Assembly (NCBI GenBank): GCA_034509425.1
Contig: JAVTVJ010000069.1
Span: forward strand, 2,301,501-2,365,500
DNA length: 64,000 nt
Reading direction: 5' to 3'
Origin: Eopsaltria australis
Lineage: Eukaryota > Chordata > Aves > Passeriformes > Petroicidae
In this document: in pieces, positions 1 through 11,997 of the stretch
Layout of the letters: each line of letters begins with the position of its first letter
Numbering within the stretch: the first letter of the stretch is position 1
Program-made: the position numbers and the translations under genes
Notes under the pieces: generated by a model
Databases searched by the model: none
Seen by the model: only the letters and a program-made list of their open reading frames with translations
Told to the model about the DNA's origin: nothing

Positions 1-2131
1 AAAAGGTACTTTGTAACTTAGAAATGCAGTTCTTAGCTAATAAAGGTATCTCAAATACTCTCTTTTAACTGTCATAGCACAAGTACTGGAATACATTTTG
101 AATTGAAAAAATCCATTCCTGTCTCTCATCCCTTCTAAGAGATTGTTAATAGGCATCCAAAATTCATTAAAGACTGCTCAAAACAAACTTTTTTTTTTTA
201 AATTACCAGATAATTTTGAATAGCAGGGAAGAAAAAATAAAGAAGGTTTTCTGCTACCATGAAGAAGCCATGGCACAAGGTAAGTAAAAGGAACAGGCAT
301 CCAGATGGCATGTTTTACCTCCTGTAGTTGTGATGCAGCATACGGATACTGCTGGCCCAAGATCTCTGAACACATCAAAGTGGGTTGAACATATGGACAC
401 ATACTTACAGTACAGCTCTGTGAGACCTAAGGTGCTGCCTACACATCAAAGGCAACAGCTTAATGCTTCCTAGGGTGTTGACAGTCTCTCTCAACACCCT
501 CTGTTAACAATAAAATGTGTGACCCTTTAGATTTTTTAAAACCCTTACAAGTTTGACAAGCGCTTAAAATTATTCTCAGCAAAACATCTATAAGTTGAAG
601 ATAGCCACTTCACTAAAGCAAAAATAATTAATTCAGGAAAAACCCGTTTTAATATTTTAGACCTCAAGTCATCATTTTGAAGTAGTAGTCAGTCATTCTA
701 TTTCTATGGATCTGATCAATGACTATCTGATTAGCTCCTCTGAAAATGAGAATAATTTAAGTGGCATAAAGAATAACAGAAACAGTTTTCATCAAATTTT
801 TTCCTCCCTCCACATGTGTTATCAATATCCCAATATACTTAAAAGCAAATCCAAGCAGTACTCACTTTTATAAACTTCGAACCATGACCATATACTATGC
901 TACAGTAAAAATTAGTTTGTGTATTATTAAACCTAGTTTACAGTATTTAAAAATGTCAACATGTTTCTCTTCAGTTTTGCTATCAGAAAAACAGAACCCA
1001 ATTAGACGCCAACTGACAGAGTAAGCTGCTGAATGCCACAGGGAATATGGAAGTTCATGTGCAAGCAAGGATCAATTCATAATGAAAGCTTTTTGCTAGA
1101 GGTACTGACAAACAGTTAGAAAACTTATAATTAAGATCACTTAGAGATAAGATAATTCAGCAGCATGTGATGCCACTGGTGCTTAAGAGATGTGATTCCA
1201 CTAATGTATGTAATGTGATTTTTTTTAAATTTGGCTTAATTTTAATAACCTAAAGGATATTTTCAAATGCCTATGTGCATCATTCCTAAAAAACTGAGAT
1301 TAGTGAAACACCCATTCAGTACCAGTCTTTTCCACATGAAATACACAGCAAAAGTCTAATTCACTTTCTTGGCTGCTATAAAGGGAAGTCTCCCATTCCA
1401 CTCTTGCCTTTGAAGGTGGCATGCTATCAGAAACACTAAATTGAACCCCAAAGATAGCAGACTCCTTGTTTTGTACAGTACAAAACCATGAAAGGGCACA
1501 ATCATTAGGTAAGGAGGGTCATATTTGGATTAAATGTTAACTGACACTCTATATCATCTTTAAAAATACTCATTCAATTAGTCAGTGTATTTTTAGGAAT
1601 TAAAATGTTTTTAAGAAAATATATTAAACTGGGATGTTAAATTTTATGCAATCATTTTTCTAAATAAACTTCTTGACAGAGGTTCCCAAATTCACTCTGC
1701 TTCTGTGGTCCCACGAGCAAAGGCTGTGGCAGTAGCAAATACCCCAGAACATGTACCTGCACAGGAGGTGCTTGGTTGCTAAAGTAACTTGCACACATCA
1801 CAAACATCTTGTAGAGAAACCTCTGCATTAGCAAATATTTTTAATTAGAATTCAGATCTATCCAGTCAGCTTCTGGAAATGACTGTGTTATTGAAAAACA
1901 AGGATTTAGCAGTTACTTGGAAAAACAGACAACTGTGCAATATGTGATGCATAATACTGGGTGCCAAGGATACTGATGTTTCACCACACTAAACAGAAGA
2001 ACCTGTACATCCTTGTGCCATCTTTCAGTATTTTTTAAATTATTTCATTTAAAACAGATCAGCAAACTTTTGTGATCCTAACAGTGCACAGGCAGCTTGT
2101 TAAGAGTTGTCTCAGTGTGTTTCAAAGGAGT

Positions 2132-2160
2132 GTCCGTCCATCTATCCATCCATTCATCCC
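2132..2160. repeat. Imperfect (TCCA)n microsatellite
   Basis: About seven interrupted tetranucleotide units of the TCCA/TCTA/TTCA type. Short and impure, so probably old. Confidence 0.7.
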
Positions 2161-2636
2161 AAAAGTTCTTTAATGCGGAACCACTCAGTACTTCTTCACG
2201 TACAATTGTGAGACAATGCCTGGATATCTTCATTATGCTAAGATTACTATGCAGAGATTCAAAATTATTTATTTAGATGAGAAAAGCAACAAAAAGAACC
2301 AGAGAATAAAGACAATTTCCCCAAGATTTTTGCCTGCCGGGTATTTAGTTGTAGAACTCAAGGGCTGTATTGAGACCTATATTGATTTCTGTCTGTTTAG
2401 ACAGCAATCAATATACATACTCTTCTCTTTCCATTTCTCCTTCATTAGAACTTTTGTTTGGAAGTGGATCTTGAACATTTTTCTGCTACCTACATTAAGC
2501 AATCACTCAGAGGCACAGAAGTACTGCCAATTACCTAGTGAAATCAGCTGACAAACACTCATGAGACAAATTATAGCTGGGAAAATTCAAGTCTTCTAAT
2601 TTACCAAAAGATTTCAAGAACAAAACCAAAACGCCT

Positions 2637-2647
2637 CCCCCCCCCCC
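2637..2647. repeat. C11 homopolymer
   Basis: Eleven consecutive C residues, followed after AA by another C5 block. It is a place where sequencing length errors are likely. Confidence 0.8.
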
Positions 2648-4084
2648 AACCCCCAAATCAGCAGTTCTTTATATAAGAGAGGTTATATGTCCTCCTGTCT
2701 TCCAAAGGGCAGAAGGAGAAGAAAGAAAAGGAAATAATACCCTAAACCCCATCCAGTGTAAGAACCAATCAACTGTAAGGAGATTCCATATACACAAAAC
2801 TTGAACGAGGTCACTTTGGGAGGCTTTGTGATGTCATCTGAAATGGGAAATACACAGCTGCATCATTAAAACTTCAGCACAAATAGTACTTAAATATTCC
2901 TCAGAAAGAAAAAATATGCTTGGCAACACAACCAAATGCTGCGATACTAAAAAGCATTTTGGACCTGGGGTACGTTGTAGGCTTTCTCTTCCTTCTTCTT
3001 CACAAGCCCTTGAGTTCTTTACATTCTCCTACCTTTGTACGGCTGCCACACCTCTCAAGATGTCCCACATAGGAGGCTGCAGGCTAGAACATGCAGATGT
3101 TTTCTTACAGCTGTTAACAGGAAAGGCAGCTGAGACCCTCCCTTTACCCATAACTTACCCTTTTTTACCTTAGTCTGCACACCTTAAGTTTAGTTTTGCC
3201 ACTCCGAGAAGCGTTGCCATCTCAGCAAAAAGGATGAAGGTCACCTTTCACCTTCTGCACTGCTGGAGCACAGTTCTTTCAACTACATTCATGACTGGAA
3301 CTTTTATGCCATAAGGGAGGTAATTCAGTTTTCTCTATATAACTATATATAACATTTTGTCAAGTACAAACTGATTCCAATGAGCCATGGGGCTACCAAA
3401 ACATAGGAAAAAAAGCAACTATTTGCTAATGGCCCTAGGAATTACCATGACTGCATGTATCAGTCTCCAACTCGCCTATATAAAATAACCTGCTTGTGCA
3501 CCCAGTGACCAAGACTCAGCTGTGTGAGCCTTGTTACGCTTGTTTAACACTCCTGAACAACTCTGAGGTTTCACATACCCTTGCAAGAAAAAAAAAAAGT
3601 TACTTTTGTATATACACACAAGAACTGTGTTTTTATAGCACAAAGATTTTGGTTTGTAACAACCTAGTGTCTAGGAAATAAACGAGGCAAATGGATACAA
3701 AAATCTATATATTTATGTATTTATTTTCGTGTTGTCAATCTGCAGGTTCAAAAGAAGTTCTGCACATGTCTTCTTTACTCTTAGGTTAAATAGTGAAGTC
3801 TTCGCCATTAAAGATCTAAATCAGTTCTTTTATTTTCATTTCTTTCTCCCCTCACTTCTATCCTGAGGAAAGTTTCAGGGCATTAAAATTTCAAGAGCAG
3901 AAGAATTCAGTGACTGAAAAGGCAAAATACCAGAAAGAGTACTACTAAACCTCAGATATGTACAACTTTCCAATCCAGAAACAGATAGAACACAAGTAGC
4001 AACAATGGCAAGACTGTTTAATTACAAATAAAACCAACCCCCCAAAAAAAAAGAAACAGGAACATTTACAAGTACAATTACAAA

Positions 4085-4090
4085 TTTATT
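4085..4090 (-). promoter_or_regulatory. Candidate CCDC126 polyadenylation signal
   Basis: TTTATT on the plus strand reads AATAAA on the minus strand, about 1.4 kb past the CCDC126 stop. The minus strand just beyond it is T- and GT-rich, as expected downstream of a cleavage site. Further minus-strand AATAAA copies near 3720 and 3830 mean the true 3' end is not settled by sequence alone. Confidence 0.4.
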
Positions 4091-5488
4091 TTTCTCTTTC
4101 TGCATTGAAGTGAGTACGTTTACACACAATGTGACAAAAAAAATCATCTGGATACTACCTAAGTACTAACTAAGATTGCAATTGGATTTTCCTTTATAAC
4201 CACTGAGAATATCAGCAGGGAAACAGAAGTACAGAAAAAAACACATAACTTTTCCTGGTATATCATCCAGTGCCTCCAGTTTTACTCATCCCCAAAACTT
4301 CACATACAGGACACTTTTGGCAAAAGTCCCTGAACATTCTGTCCCCTCCAAACATTCGGTACAATTTAAAAAACAGGTTCAGTGGCACTTTAATATGATG
4401 TCAGCAACATTTGAGATACAGTGCACCCACACTGCATGCAATTCACTTTGCTGTAAGGCTGACTTAAACATAAGGCAAATTTTACCTTGGCTCTCAAATA
4501 TTCCATGATTAGACACTCTTTGTACAAATACCTCTGTTAAATGCAGAGATGCCTTGATCCCCTTCATTGCTTTTCCTTCTGATTAAGAAAGCAATTCAGG
4601 GAGATGGTGTGCTATAATCAACACAACCTGCAAGGCATTAAAATGTTAAAAACATACAGCAATGAATAAAAATAAACTGTATTCACATATCCAAAACTTA
4701 TTTCCATCACTTAAATAATTTTATCTGCAATTACAAAATACATACACTTAAATATATTTTTAAGAAATAATCATCTAAGATATCACAGATGATGATTTGC
4801 TTCTGATAATCTAACTGCCCTATCTCTGGCATAAAGATAAACATGGACAGTGTTACTACCTAGAGTGTTTTCATACTATAATAAATTTTCTTAAATATAC
4901 AGTAAATTCTCTTTAACTATTCTGACAGATAGTGCAAATAAAGACATTCTTTGGGTCACAATTTTTAAATATTACCACCAATGCTATCCTCAATTTAATA
5001 TTGTTTTAGTAAATAAGTAACAAAATATTTTAAGTGTACACATCTTCTAACATCTGTTTAGCAACGCATTTTCCTCAGTTACCTTGGTTTAATGCAGATC
5101 ACAAAAAATGAATAAGCTACAATACTGCTCACCAATCCAAAAGATATGTTATATTCATACTTAAATAAATATATTTAGAAACCTACCTATAAGTTTCCCA
5201 TTGCTTTCCACATATTGTTAATTATCCAATGGCCTACTACGTCAAATCATTATATCAAAATACCTTTAGAGACAACAAAGATCACTTCAGAAGCACTGCT
5301 CAAAGGCAATGAAATAATGCTTTGAGAACCTAAGCACATGTTAGGCCTACATAGATCCAAGCACATTGTAGAACACAATAGTTTACGCTTGTTTTAGAGT
5401 CAACTACTGCTTTGCCTTAGCCGGAGATAAAAAGCTTTTCTTAAATATTATCCATCGGTGATGTAGCAACACAAAGCGGCCCTGTTTG
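4091..5488 (-). other. Probable CCDC126 3' UTR
   Basis: About 1.4 kb from the stop codon to the best candidate AATAAA. AT-rich with no open frame of interest. The extent is inferred and depends on which polyadenylation signal is used. Confidence 0.45.
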
Positions 5489-5670
5489 CTATCTGATGTT
5501 GCTTGCTGGCTTTACACGTTTATTTGAAGTCACTGGCACCTGATGGTTGGTTCCATTAGTGGTATTTGTTGCTGAGCCATTCACAACGATGTAATCAACC
5601 TTGTTTTCCAATTTCACGAGGCGTTGTAAGATGTCATCCAGAAGAACAGCAATTGTTCTCTTAAGATCAG
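5489..5670 (-). CDS. CCDC126: CCDC126 last coding exon
   Basis: The acceptor ends TTTAG directly before CTGATC. The single base carried over from the previous exon completes GCT (Ala80). The exon encodes the second coiled-coil helix, the three sequons and the basic tail ending SNIR, then TAG at 5491-5489. The 3' UTR continues to lower coordinates. Confidence 0.95.
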
Positions 5671-8061
5671 CTAAAGATAATGGAAAAAACTAATTACAGC
5701 CTGTTATTTACTACGTGTGGAAAAGAACTGCCATTTCAACATATTCACATCTTAAGACTTGCTATCCTCCCTACCACACTTTTTGGAAAGGAATGCAGAT
5801 TGGTGTACAAGTACAGAATTAAACAGCTGTTTGATTTTTGTTTAATAACATTTCTTTTTATTTTAGGGAAATGTGAAGGCAGTCAGTTAAATATTAGAGT
5901 ATAAGAACAAAAACACTAGTTGGAACATTAGAAGTGACTATTCAAAGGTATTATTTCAAATTTCATCCAGACAATAGCATTGGAATACTCAGCTATGTCA
6001 CCTTTCAGCCTTGGACGCAAGAGAATATATCTAAGTACTTTCCAGAATAAAGAAGGCAGTTAATAGCTTTCCCCTAAATGACAGATTTAGCCCATAGAAA
6101 AGCTTATTTCTTCTTACATAAGCTATAAAGAGACGGTAAAAAATTCTGTTTACATCTTTATTGACTGAAAAATAAGAGAAAAAATGGTAAAAAAGTCTCA
6201 TGTTTTGGAACACAAAACCAGTAACATCTTACAACAAAAGCTAATTATGAAGTTGCCAATCACCATCTTCTTTCAGATTTGAAAATATTAACAAACTTAG
6301 CAGAAAGACTGGGGAGAAAGACCACAGACCAAAATGAAAAAACAAGAGAAAAAACAGGTAAAATTAAAAATTAATAGTAAATTAAATTCCGAAAAAAAAA
6401 GAAGTCTGAAGTTAGTTCCTCCCTCTAAAATTAACTAGTTCTTGTTTAATAATGTTAACTTTGAAAAAATAAAAAATAAATTGCTTAACAATTCAAGCCA
6501 GAGCAGGGTCTGCTGTCAGTAACAGAAGGTGGGTCATGTACTCTGTAGTATCATTCTCTGCTCAACAATTTGAGGGAGGGAATTGTCAAGTTTTACTTCT
6601 GATGATCAGCAGGTAGATCAAGAGATGACTTAAGTTTTTTTTAAACGCCAGACAAAACTGCAGTAGACAAGTCTCATTTGGAAATACACTGTAAGACTTA
6701 AAGAGCAGGAGAAAGCTGCAGTACACGAGGATTTTTGGGGTTTTTTAAATGACAGAAAAACTTAATTACACAGTAAAGGAAGTCCTTGATGCGGGGGGAA
6801 AAAAAAGAAGTGTGAGGAGAAAACAGGGAAAAAAGAGAAGGCAGCCTTTTCCTATCATAAAAATTAATTTTAAGAATGAAAGGACTAAAGGTTTAAACAC
6901 TTTTTACTATCCTACTCCTCTTGAGTTGCTCCTGCACATCTTGTCATCACAAACTTGCTTCCTTCTTCCTGAGCAGCAGCATCAATAAGACTTCAGACAC
7001 ATTTTTGCTGCTTGCACTCTTCCCAAATGCTTATAAAGAGCATCCTACATCAGGCAGAGCCATTTAAGGAAACCTTAAGAAGGGGATCAAAGTTCATTAC
7101 TATACATCTTCTGAGATACTATTTTTTAAAATGAACATTTTTAGTTATCTTTTCAATATTTCAGAAGATAGTGAATACTGGCCACCTATTTATCAAGTTA
7201 TGAACATATTCACAAGACAGGCAAATCAGAGAGGTACGATGCAGCAAGATTAAAGCTTGCAAGACAAGGGACCTTGTCTCTTAAGGCTACTTCTAAAACA
7301 AGGGGAGATTCTGCCAAAGCCATAAGTACCTGGCAGTCTCCAGACTGCACACTCAACTAGTGTGTTGCTTTTTCACTGCTTTTTTAGGGAGAAGAAATTT
7401 CAAGAAATAAAAGCAGGAAGTTAGCAATGAGGTACTAGACGAATCTGGAATGCTGAAGTATCTTAATACAAAACTCTGTTCCTGTATCAAGCACATCTCT
7501 GTATTAAGCTTACTCCTCAATAGCTAAAGATTCAGAAAAAGACAAATGTGCTGTTACTTCTGTAAGTAACTGTATTCATGTACCTGAAGAGATCTAAAAA
7601 AAAAATCCTGGAAAGTAAAAATTTCATGTATGAAGCTTGGTTTTGCAACTCAGTCTAATCTTCAACTTCACTGAATAAACTAAAATCAAATCAGTTAATA
7701 CAGAGAGGTTTTTTTCTGCTGAAGCTCAGCATATATGACTTAAAAAAAAAAAAGAATTCATAACTTTATGGTTTTCAGAAAAAGGATATATTCAAGTAAC
7801 TAGTATGGCTTTTTTCCTCTTACCATAACCGGCCATGGAGGCTCCACCACCACCATTCATTAGGTTTTTATTTTCTTCTGCCAGTGCTTTGACGTATCTT
7901 TTACTGAGATCTAATATCTGTCCACGCAACTCAGCACTGCTTTGGCGTCTTGGATACTGAAAAGTGTAGCGTAGCAACATCAAACCCCAAATGATTCCAA
8001 AGACTAGTAAAAACATACTCAGTTTCTGGGACATATTTTTCCTTGAAAATGTTAAAAACAT
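5489..8061 (-). CDS. CCDC126: CCDC126, coiled-coil domain-containing protein 126
   Basis: Two-exon coding region, join of complement 7824-8061 and 5489-5670: 238 + 182 = 420 nt, giving 139 aa plus TAG (the human protein is about 140 aa). Residues 14-30 form a hydrophobic segment ([17 protein letters not shown]) after a basic N-terminus, consistent with a type II signal-anchor or signal peptide. The middle holds the helical stretch [19 protein letters not shown], and a second heptad-like helix follows (about 82-106). Three N-glycosylation sequons lie near the C-terminus: N110-G-S, N115-T-T and N118-G-T. The family is related to the N-terminal stem region of MGAT5 glycosyltransferases but lacks a catalytic domain; its precise function is poorly known. 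The ATG at 8061 was chosen because the residues from MFLTF onward match the family start. An upstream in-frame ATG at 8124 lies beyond the likely splice acceptor. Confidence 0.95.
5671..7823 (-). other. CCDC126 intron between coding exons
   Basis: A 2.15 kb GT-AG intron in phase 1. I see only AT-rich sequence with short homopolymers and no other gene. Confidence 0.9.
7824..8061 (-). CDS. CCDC126: CCDC126 first coding exon
   Basis: Encodes residues 1-79 plus one base of codon 80: the membrane anchor and first helix. The donor is G|GTAAGA, at 7823 going down. The probable acceptor is an AG at 8088-8087, making the exon start near 8086 with about 25 nt of 5' UTR before the ATG; alternative AGs nearby leave this uncertain. 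Confidence 0.93.
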
Positions 8062-9815
8062 TGCTGATGAAGGCCACAGGCGTGTCCTAATTTCAAGATA
8101 AGTAACTGAATTTGGCTGTGTCAAATTATATTACATATTAAACAAAAACAGTATTTCTATGAAGTGGAAAATCTTCTAGCTGGATCATCTTGAATATATC
8201 TTCTCATGTTTTAGTTGGTCTTGATTCCTGAAATTTGCAAAGAACCATTTGGTTATTCAAAACTGCTGCAGTCGTTGAGATCAAGAACAAATATCAGTTT
8301 CCAAATACAATATTATTGCATCATCTAACAAACAAGCTTTTTTATCTCCTTAGAGATTCAGTTATCTTTCCATCTCACCTGTTATTTACACTTTCCTGTT
8401 ATTTTTACCCGTTTTTATTCTCCAAAAATCGAAACTTCTGTGTTACCTCAAATCACCTTAAGTATTTTAAATACTGGAATTTAAACTGACATTAAACCCA
8501 AATGCATTTCAAAGAAAATGAAGTATCTAGAAGAGATCCATATAACATTTCTACACAACATTGTGATGAGTTACACAAATACATCTACACACAAGATCTT
8601 GTGAAATCATTCACTTGATTCTTATTCTTCACTTCAAAGCACAGCACAAGTATGAACAGACAACAAGTGGAATGATGTTTCTTGGCTGGCTAGCTAGTTC
8701 AAAGTTTCCTCTGCTGGCTTTGTACACCATTAAGTTTTTTTATTTGTTTTGGTGTGCTACTACTGAATAAAGAGATAAAACCAAAATAAATTGGAACATT
8801 GTACTTCAGCATTCTACTATGACTTTAAAAAATGTCTTACCATAGTACCCAATTCTGATCCTTCAATAGATTAAAGCTTCAGGAGGAAAGCAAGTGGCAG
8901 CAAAGCTTCAGCAGTTAAAAAACAAATGTTCAGACAGTTTGAAGCAGTTTGAGCCACACATCTTCAGGGATCTCTGTACTGTGAAAAAAAAAAAGAAACA
9001 AAAAGTGAAGATACCTCCATTTACTCGTGGAGTAGTTGCAGTTGAAGGCTTCAAGCTACATGCTCTTAAAACAGAACTACATTTTTAAACCTAACTTCAA
9101 GCAATTGTTAGGGAAGAACATGGAAGTCGTTTCCATTTTATTATGAATGCATGCATTTGAATGTCCAGTCGCTGACTTCAATATACTTTTAAAAGAAAGC
9201 TTGGTAAGAATCCTCACTCGACATTTCCTTCTTCTTGTGTTAAAAGACAGTGACAACAGATGTTCCAGATGCATCATATATGTACATGCACATATATTTA
9301 CAAATGTATCATTCTCTTACTAATTTTTACCCCTCCAATGTATCCCACATTTTCTTTCCGTGTATATACCTCGTATTTCTCATTTTTCAGCCAACTCTGA
9401 AACTACTCCAATTATTCAATACTTTCTTAAAAGAGAATTTCTATTATTTAACATAGTCCAGATAAAGCTATTAATTTTACACAATAGTTACATTTTTCCT
9501 CATTATTCCCAATTCTTCCCCACATATTACCTGACACAGGCACTTTTTAGACTGAAATTACTCTTCTAATAGAGCTCCTCACCAGACTTTCTGTAGTGGC
9601 ACTTAGGCCTCGGTTTGTATCAGTATATTGAGACCGAGTTTCTCGTGCTGCTGAGCTCTCACCTAAACCTAACTGTGCCTCCATGGCGCTTTTCATCCCC
9701 TCCAGTGACCAGTTCCATCGGCCTGATGCTGACACCCCACTGTCTGCTGCCAACACAAGTGTCCCTGCCGAGGGCGCCGAGCCCTGCTTGTCGCTTACCC
9801 TTCACCCTCACTCTT

Positions 9816-9950
9816 CAGATAATCCTCTCAAGAGGCAGCCAGCGTGCCTGATTCAAGTGGCAAATTTTTGAAGTGCTCTAAAATCAACATGCGTATCTGA
9901 ATTATTCTGAAAATTATTAACCCAAGGCAGGGGCAACATTAGGACTTGGA
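9816..9950. repeat. Unclassified dispersed repeat, copy 1
   Basis: Shares many blocks with 11871-11997 in the same orientation: AGATAATCC, GATTCAAGTG, AATTATTCTGAAA, and GGGGCAACATTAGGACTTGG against GGAGCAACACTAGAACTTGG. The divergence is high with several indels, so the pair is old. The element family is not recognised. Confidence 0.65.
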
Positions 9951-11870
9951 CGCCCAAGTTGCTGTAAAGTAACAACCCGTTGTGTGTAAAATGACCCATG
10001 GTAGCCACTGCCAGCACATAAACTTTTACTGCTGGGTGCACAAATGCAAGTGGCAATCCCAAGTCACTGAATGAGGAACAGCTCACTTCACCCTCCACTG
10101 TGGGGTATGACTGTGCACAAGAACAGACAGCCAACATGCAGTAATTTGAACTCCCATTGTAAATGCAGTGGGATGTACTTTGTTCAAAGAATGTGCTTAT
10201 CCCCCCAAAAACTGTTTTAAGATACAAATTTGTCTTAAATACATAAAATAAGACAGAAAATAAAAACTTACATTCCACAGTATGCATATCTGGAATTGTG
10301 TGGTTTAAGGCTTCCTGAAACAGACCTTCCCTAAACATGCACTAACCAGAACTTCTTTTCCCTAGGTCTTTGCCAAAGCCATGGCTCTGCACTCAGACTT
10401 AGAAGAATAAACTGCACCCACATCATTATGTATCTGCATAATCTCTGAAGAGTATCAAATATGATGGAAACCATTATGAGGTCCAGGAGTAGAGTATTCA
10501 TGTGACAGCTCAGAAGACCAAACAGTATCTCCCAAGAAGAGACCATAAGTTTCAAACCCCATTCCCAAAAGTCTCTACTTCTTCTATTAAAAAAAAAAAG
10601 ACAGAAAAGAACAGATAGCTCTTGCAAAACTTAGTTCAGCTTTCCACAGATCTCCAGCCATATCTCATCCTGAAGCATTTAGACAATATCACTACAGTCC
10701 TTTGGAGTAGAAATAGCTCTGCCATCACACTGTAAATAAGACCACAAGCCAGGATAAGAGGTCTAGCCAAGCGAACAGATTGAATAAACTCCTGCCAAGC
10801 AGCAGCAGGAATTGCAGACTGGGCCATCGCCATGTATATCTGATTCACAGTGCACACGCTGACTACTGAAACTAATGGAAATCAAGGACTTCACCTGCTG
10901 GGAAATTGCATAACACCCAAATACTGACACTAGAAAAAGGAATTGGGAGCAGGGAGTACCAAAATGAAGGGAACTATTTGTACTTGTCACTTTTCCTACA
11001 AGTTTTTAAAGGCCATTCCCCCTTAATGAATTCCAGCGTAATCTCGAAGTTCTGGAGATTTGGTCTCCTCTTTCCCCCTGAAGCATGCACTTTTAGTGAC
11101 TCATAACACACTCCCTGCAAGACCCTTGGGGGTGGAAGGGAAGCAAGCTTATACCCACATGATTTGGAACTAAGAAAAAAAGTATTGGAGTAGCAGGTGC
11201 ACACATTAGGAAGAAAATAGCACAGTAAAATGGATGGATTGGAATATTCTTGTACCTGCTGTTGCCCTGAAGGAACAGCACTTCTCACAAGAACATTATA
11301 ATTACAACAAAACCTGGACTCAGAATGGACCTTTGTTTTTCAGTAATTCAGGGGCAGTATCCCACAAGATAACAGCATTCATGTAAGAAGGAACCTTGCC
11401 GCTTGTGATCTTTATTCTCCCTCATTCTTTCAAAGCACAGAATATGCTGAGTTGGAAAGCCTCCCTGAGTAGGAAGCTGACACTTCCTTCTTCACACTGA
11501 TTTATCCTGGATAGAAATGCTGGCATACCACTCTCCCAACCACAGCTGAGCGACTTGTGGCAAAGACAGTCAAAGCACTGCAGAGAGCAACAGGAAAAAA
11601 GGGTGCACCAGAGAATTCCCACCTTGTTGGAATTCCTACCATCCATATTCATAAAGACTGAGACAAAATGAAGACAACCACGAAGATGAAGGAGTACAAC
11701 CAGAACAAAATTTGAAAACCTGAGGAGGGAAAGAAAAGAAACAAAAGCCCAAATCAGCAAACCCAAAACAAAACAAAATATTCAACAAAACAAACCCAAA
11801 TCAAACAAAACCCCTGAGCAGACTGCAGGCAAAATGGCAATCCAAGAATCCATGAAGAAGAGAATATCTT

Positions 11871-11997
11871 CTAGATAATCCTTTCAATAAGCAGCACCGA
11901 TTCAAGTGCCAGTTTCCTGAAGTTCTTAAACCAGCACGCATATTTAAATTATTCTGAAAGTTACAAGACCAAGCCAGGAGCAACACTAGAACTTGGA
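11871..11997. repeat. Unclassified dispersed repeat, copy 2
   Basis: Partner of 9816-9950, about 2 kb away and in direct orientation. A further shared block (CTGAATGAGGA) follows at about 12012 and, at a longer spacing, about 10063 in copy 1. This suggests the repeat is longer and copy 2 carries a deletion. Confidence 0.65.

Larger units (their letters stand above)
1..4084. other. Downstream flank of CCDC126, no gene recognised
   Basis: AT-rich, non-coding-looking DNA beyond the probable 3' end of CCDC126. The open frames here are short and have no recognisable motifs or splice context. It holds a short TCCA-type repeat and a C11 run, listed separately. By human gene order the next gene in this direction would be FAM221A, but no CpG island or exon of it is seen. 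Part could be distal CCDC126 3' UTR if a later polyadenylation site is used. Confidence 0.6.

Noticed and set aside
8059..8124. Upstream in-frame ATG extending CCDC126 by 21 residues
   Set aside because: The extension does not match the family N-terminus and lies across the probable splice acceptor at 8087-8088, so it is most likely intron.
9853..10338. 161-codon minus-strand open frame
   Set aside because: Overlaps an old dispersed repeat inside the CCDC126 intron. Not recognisable and lacks splice or start support.
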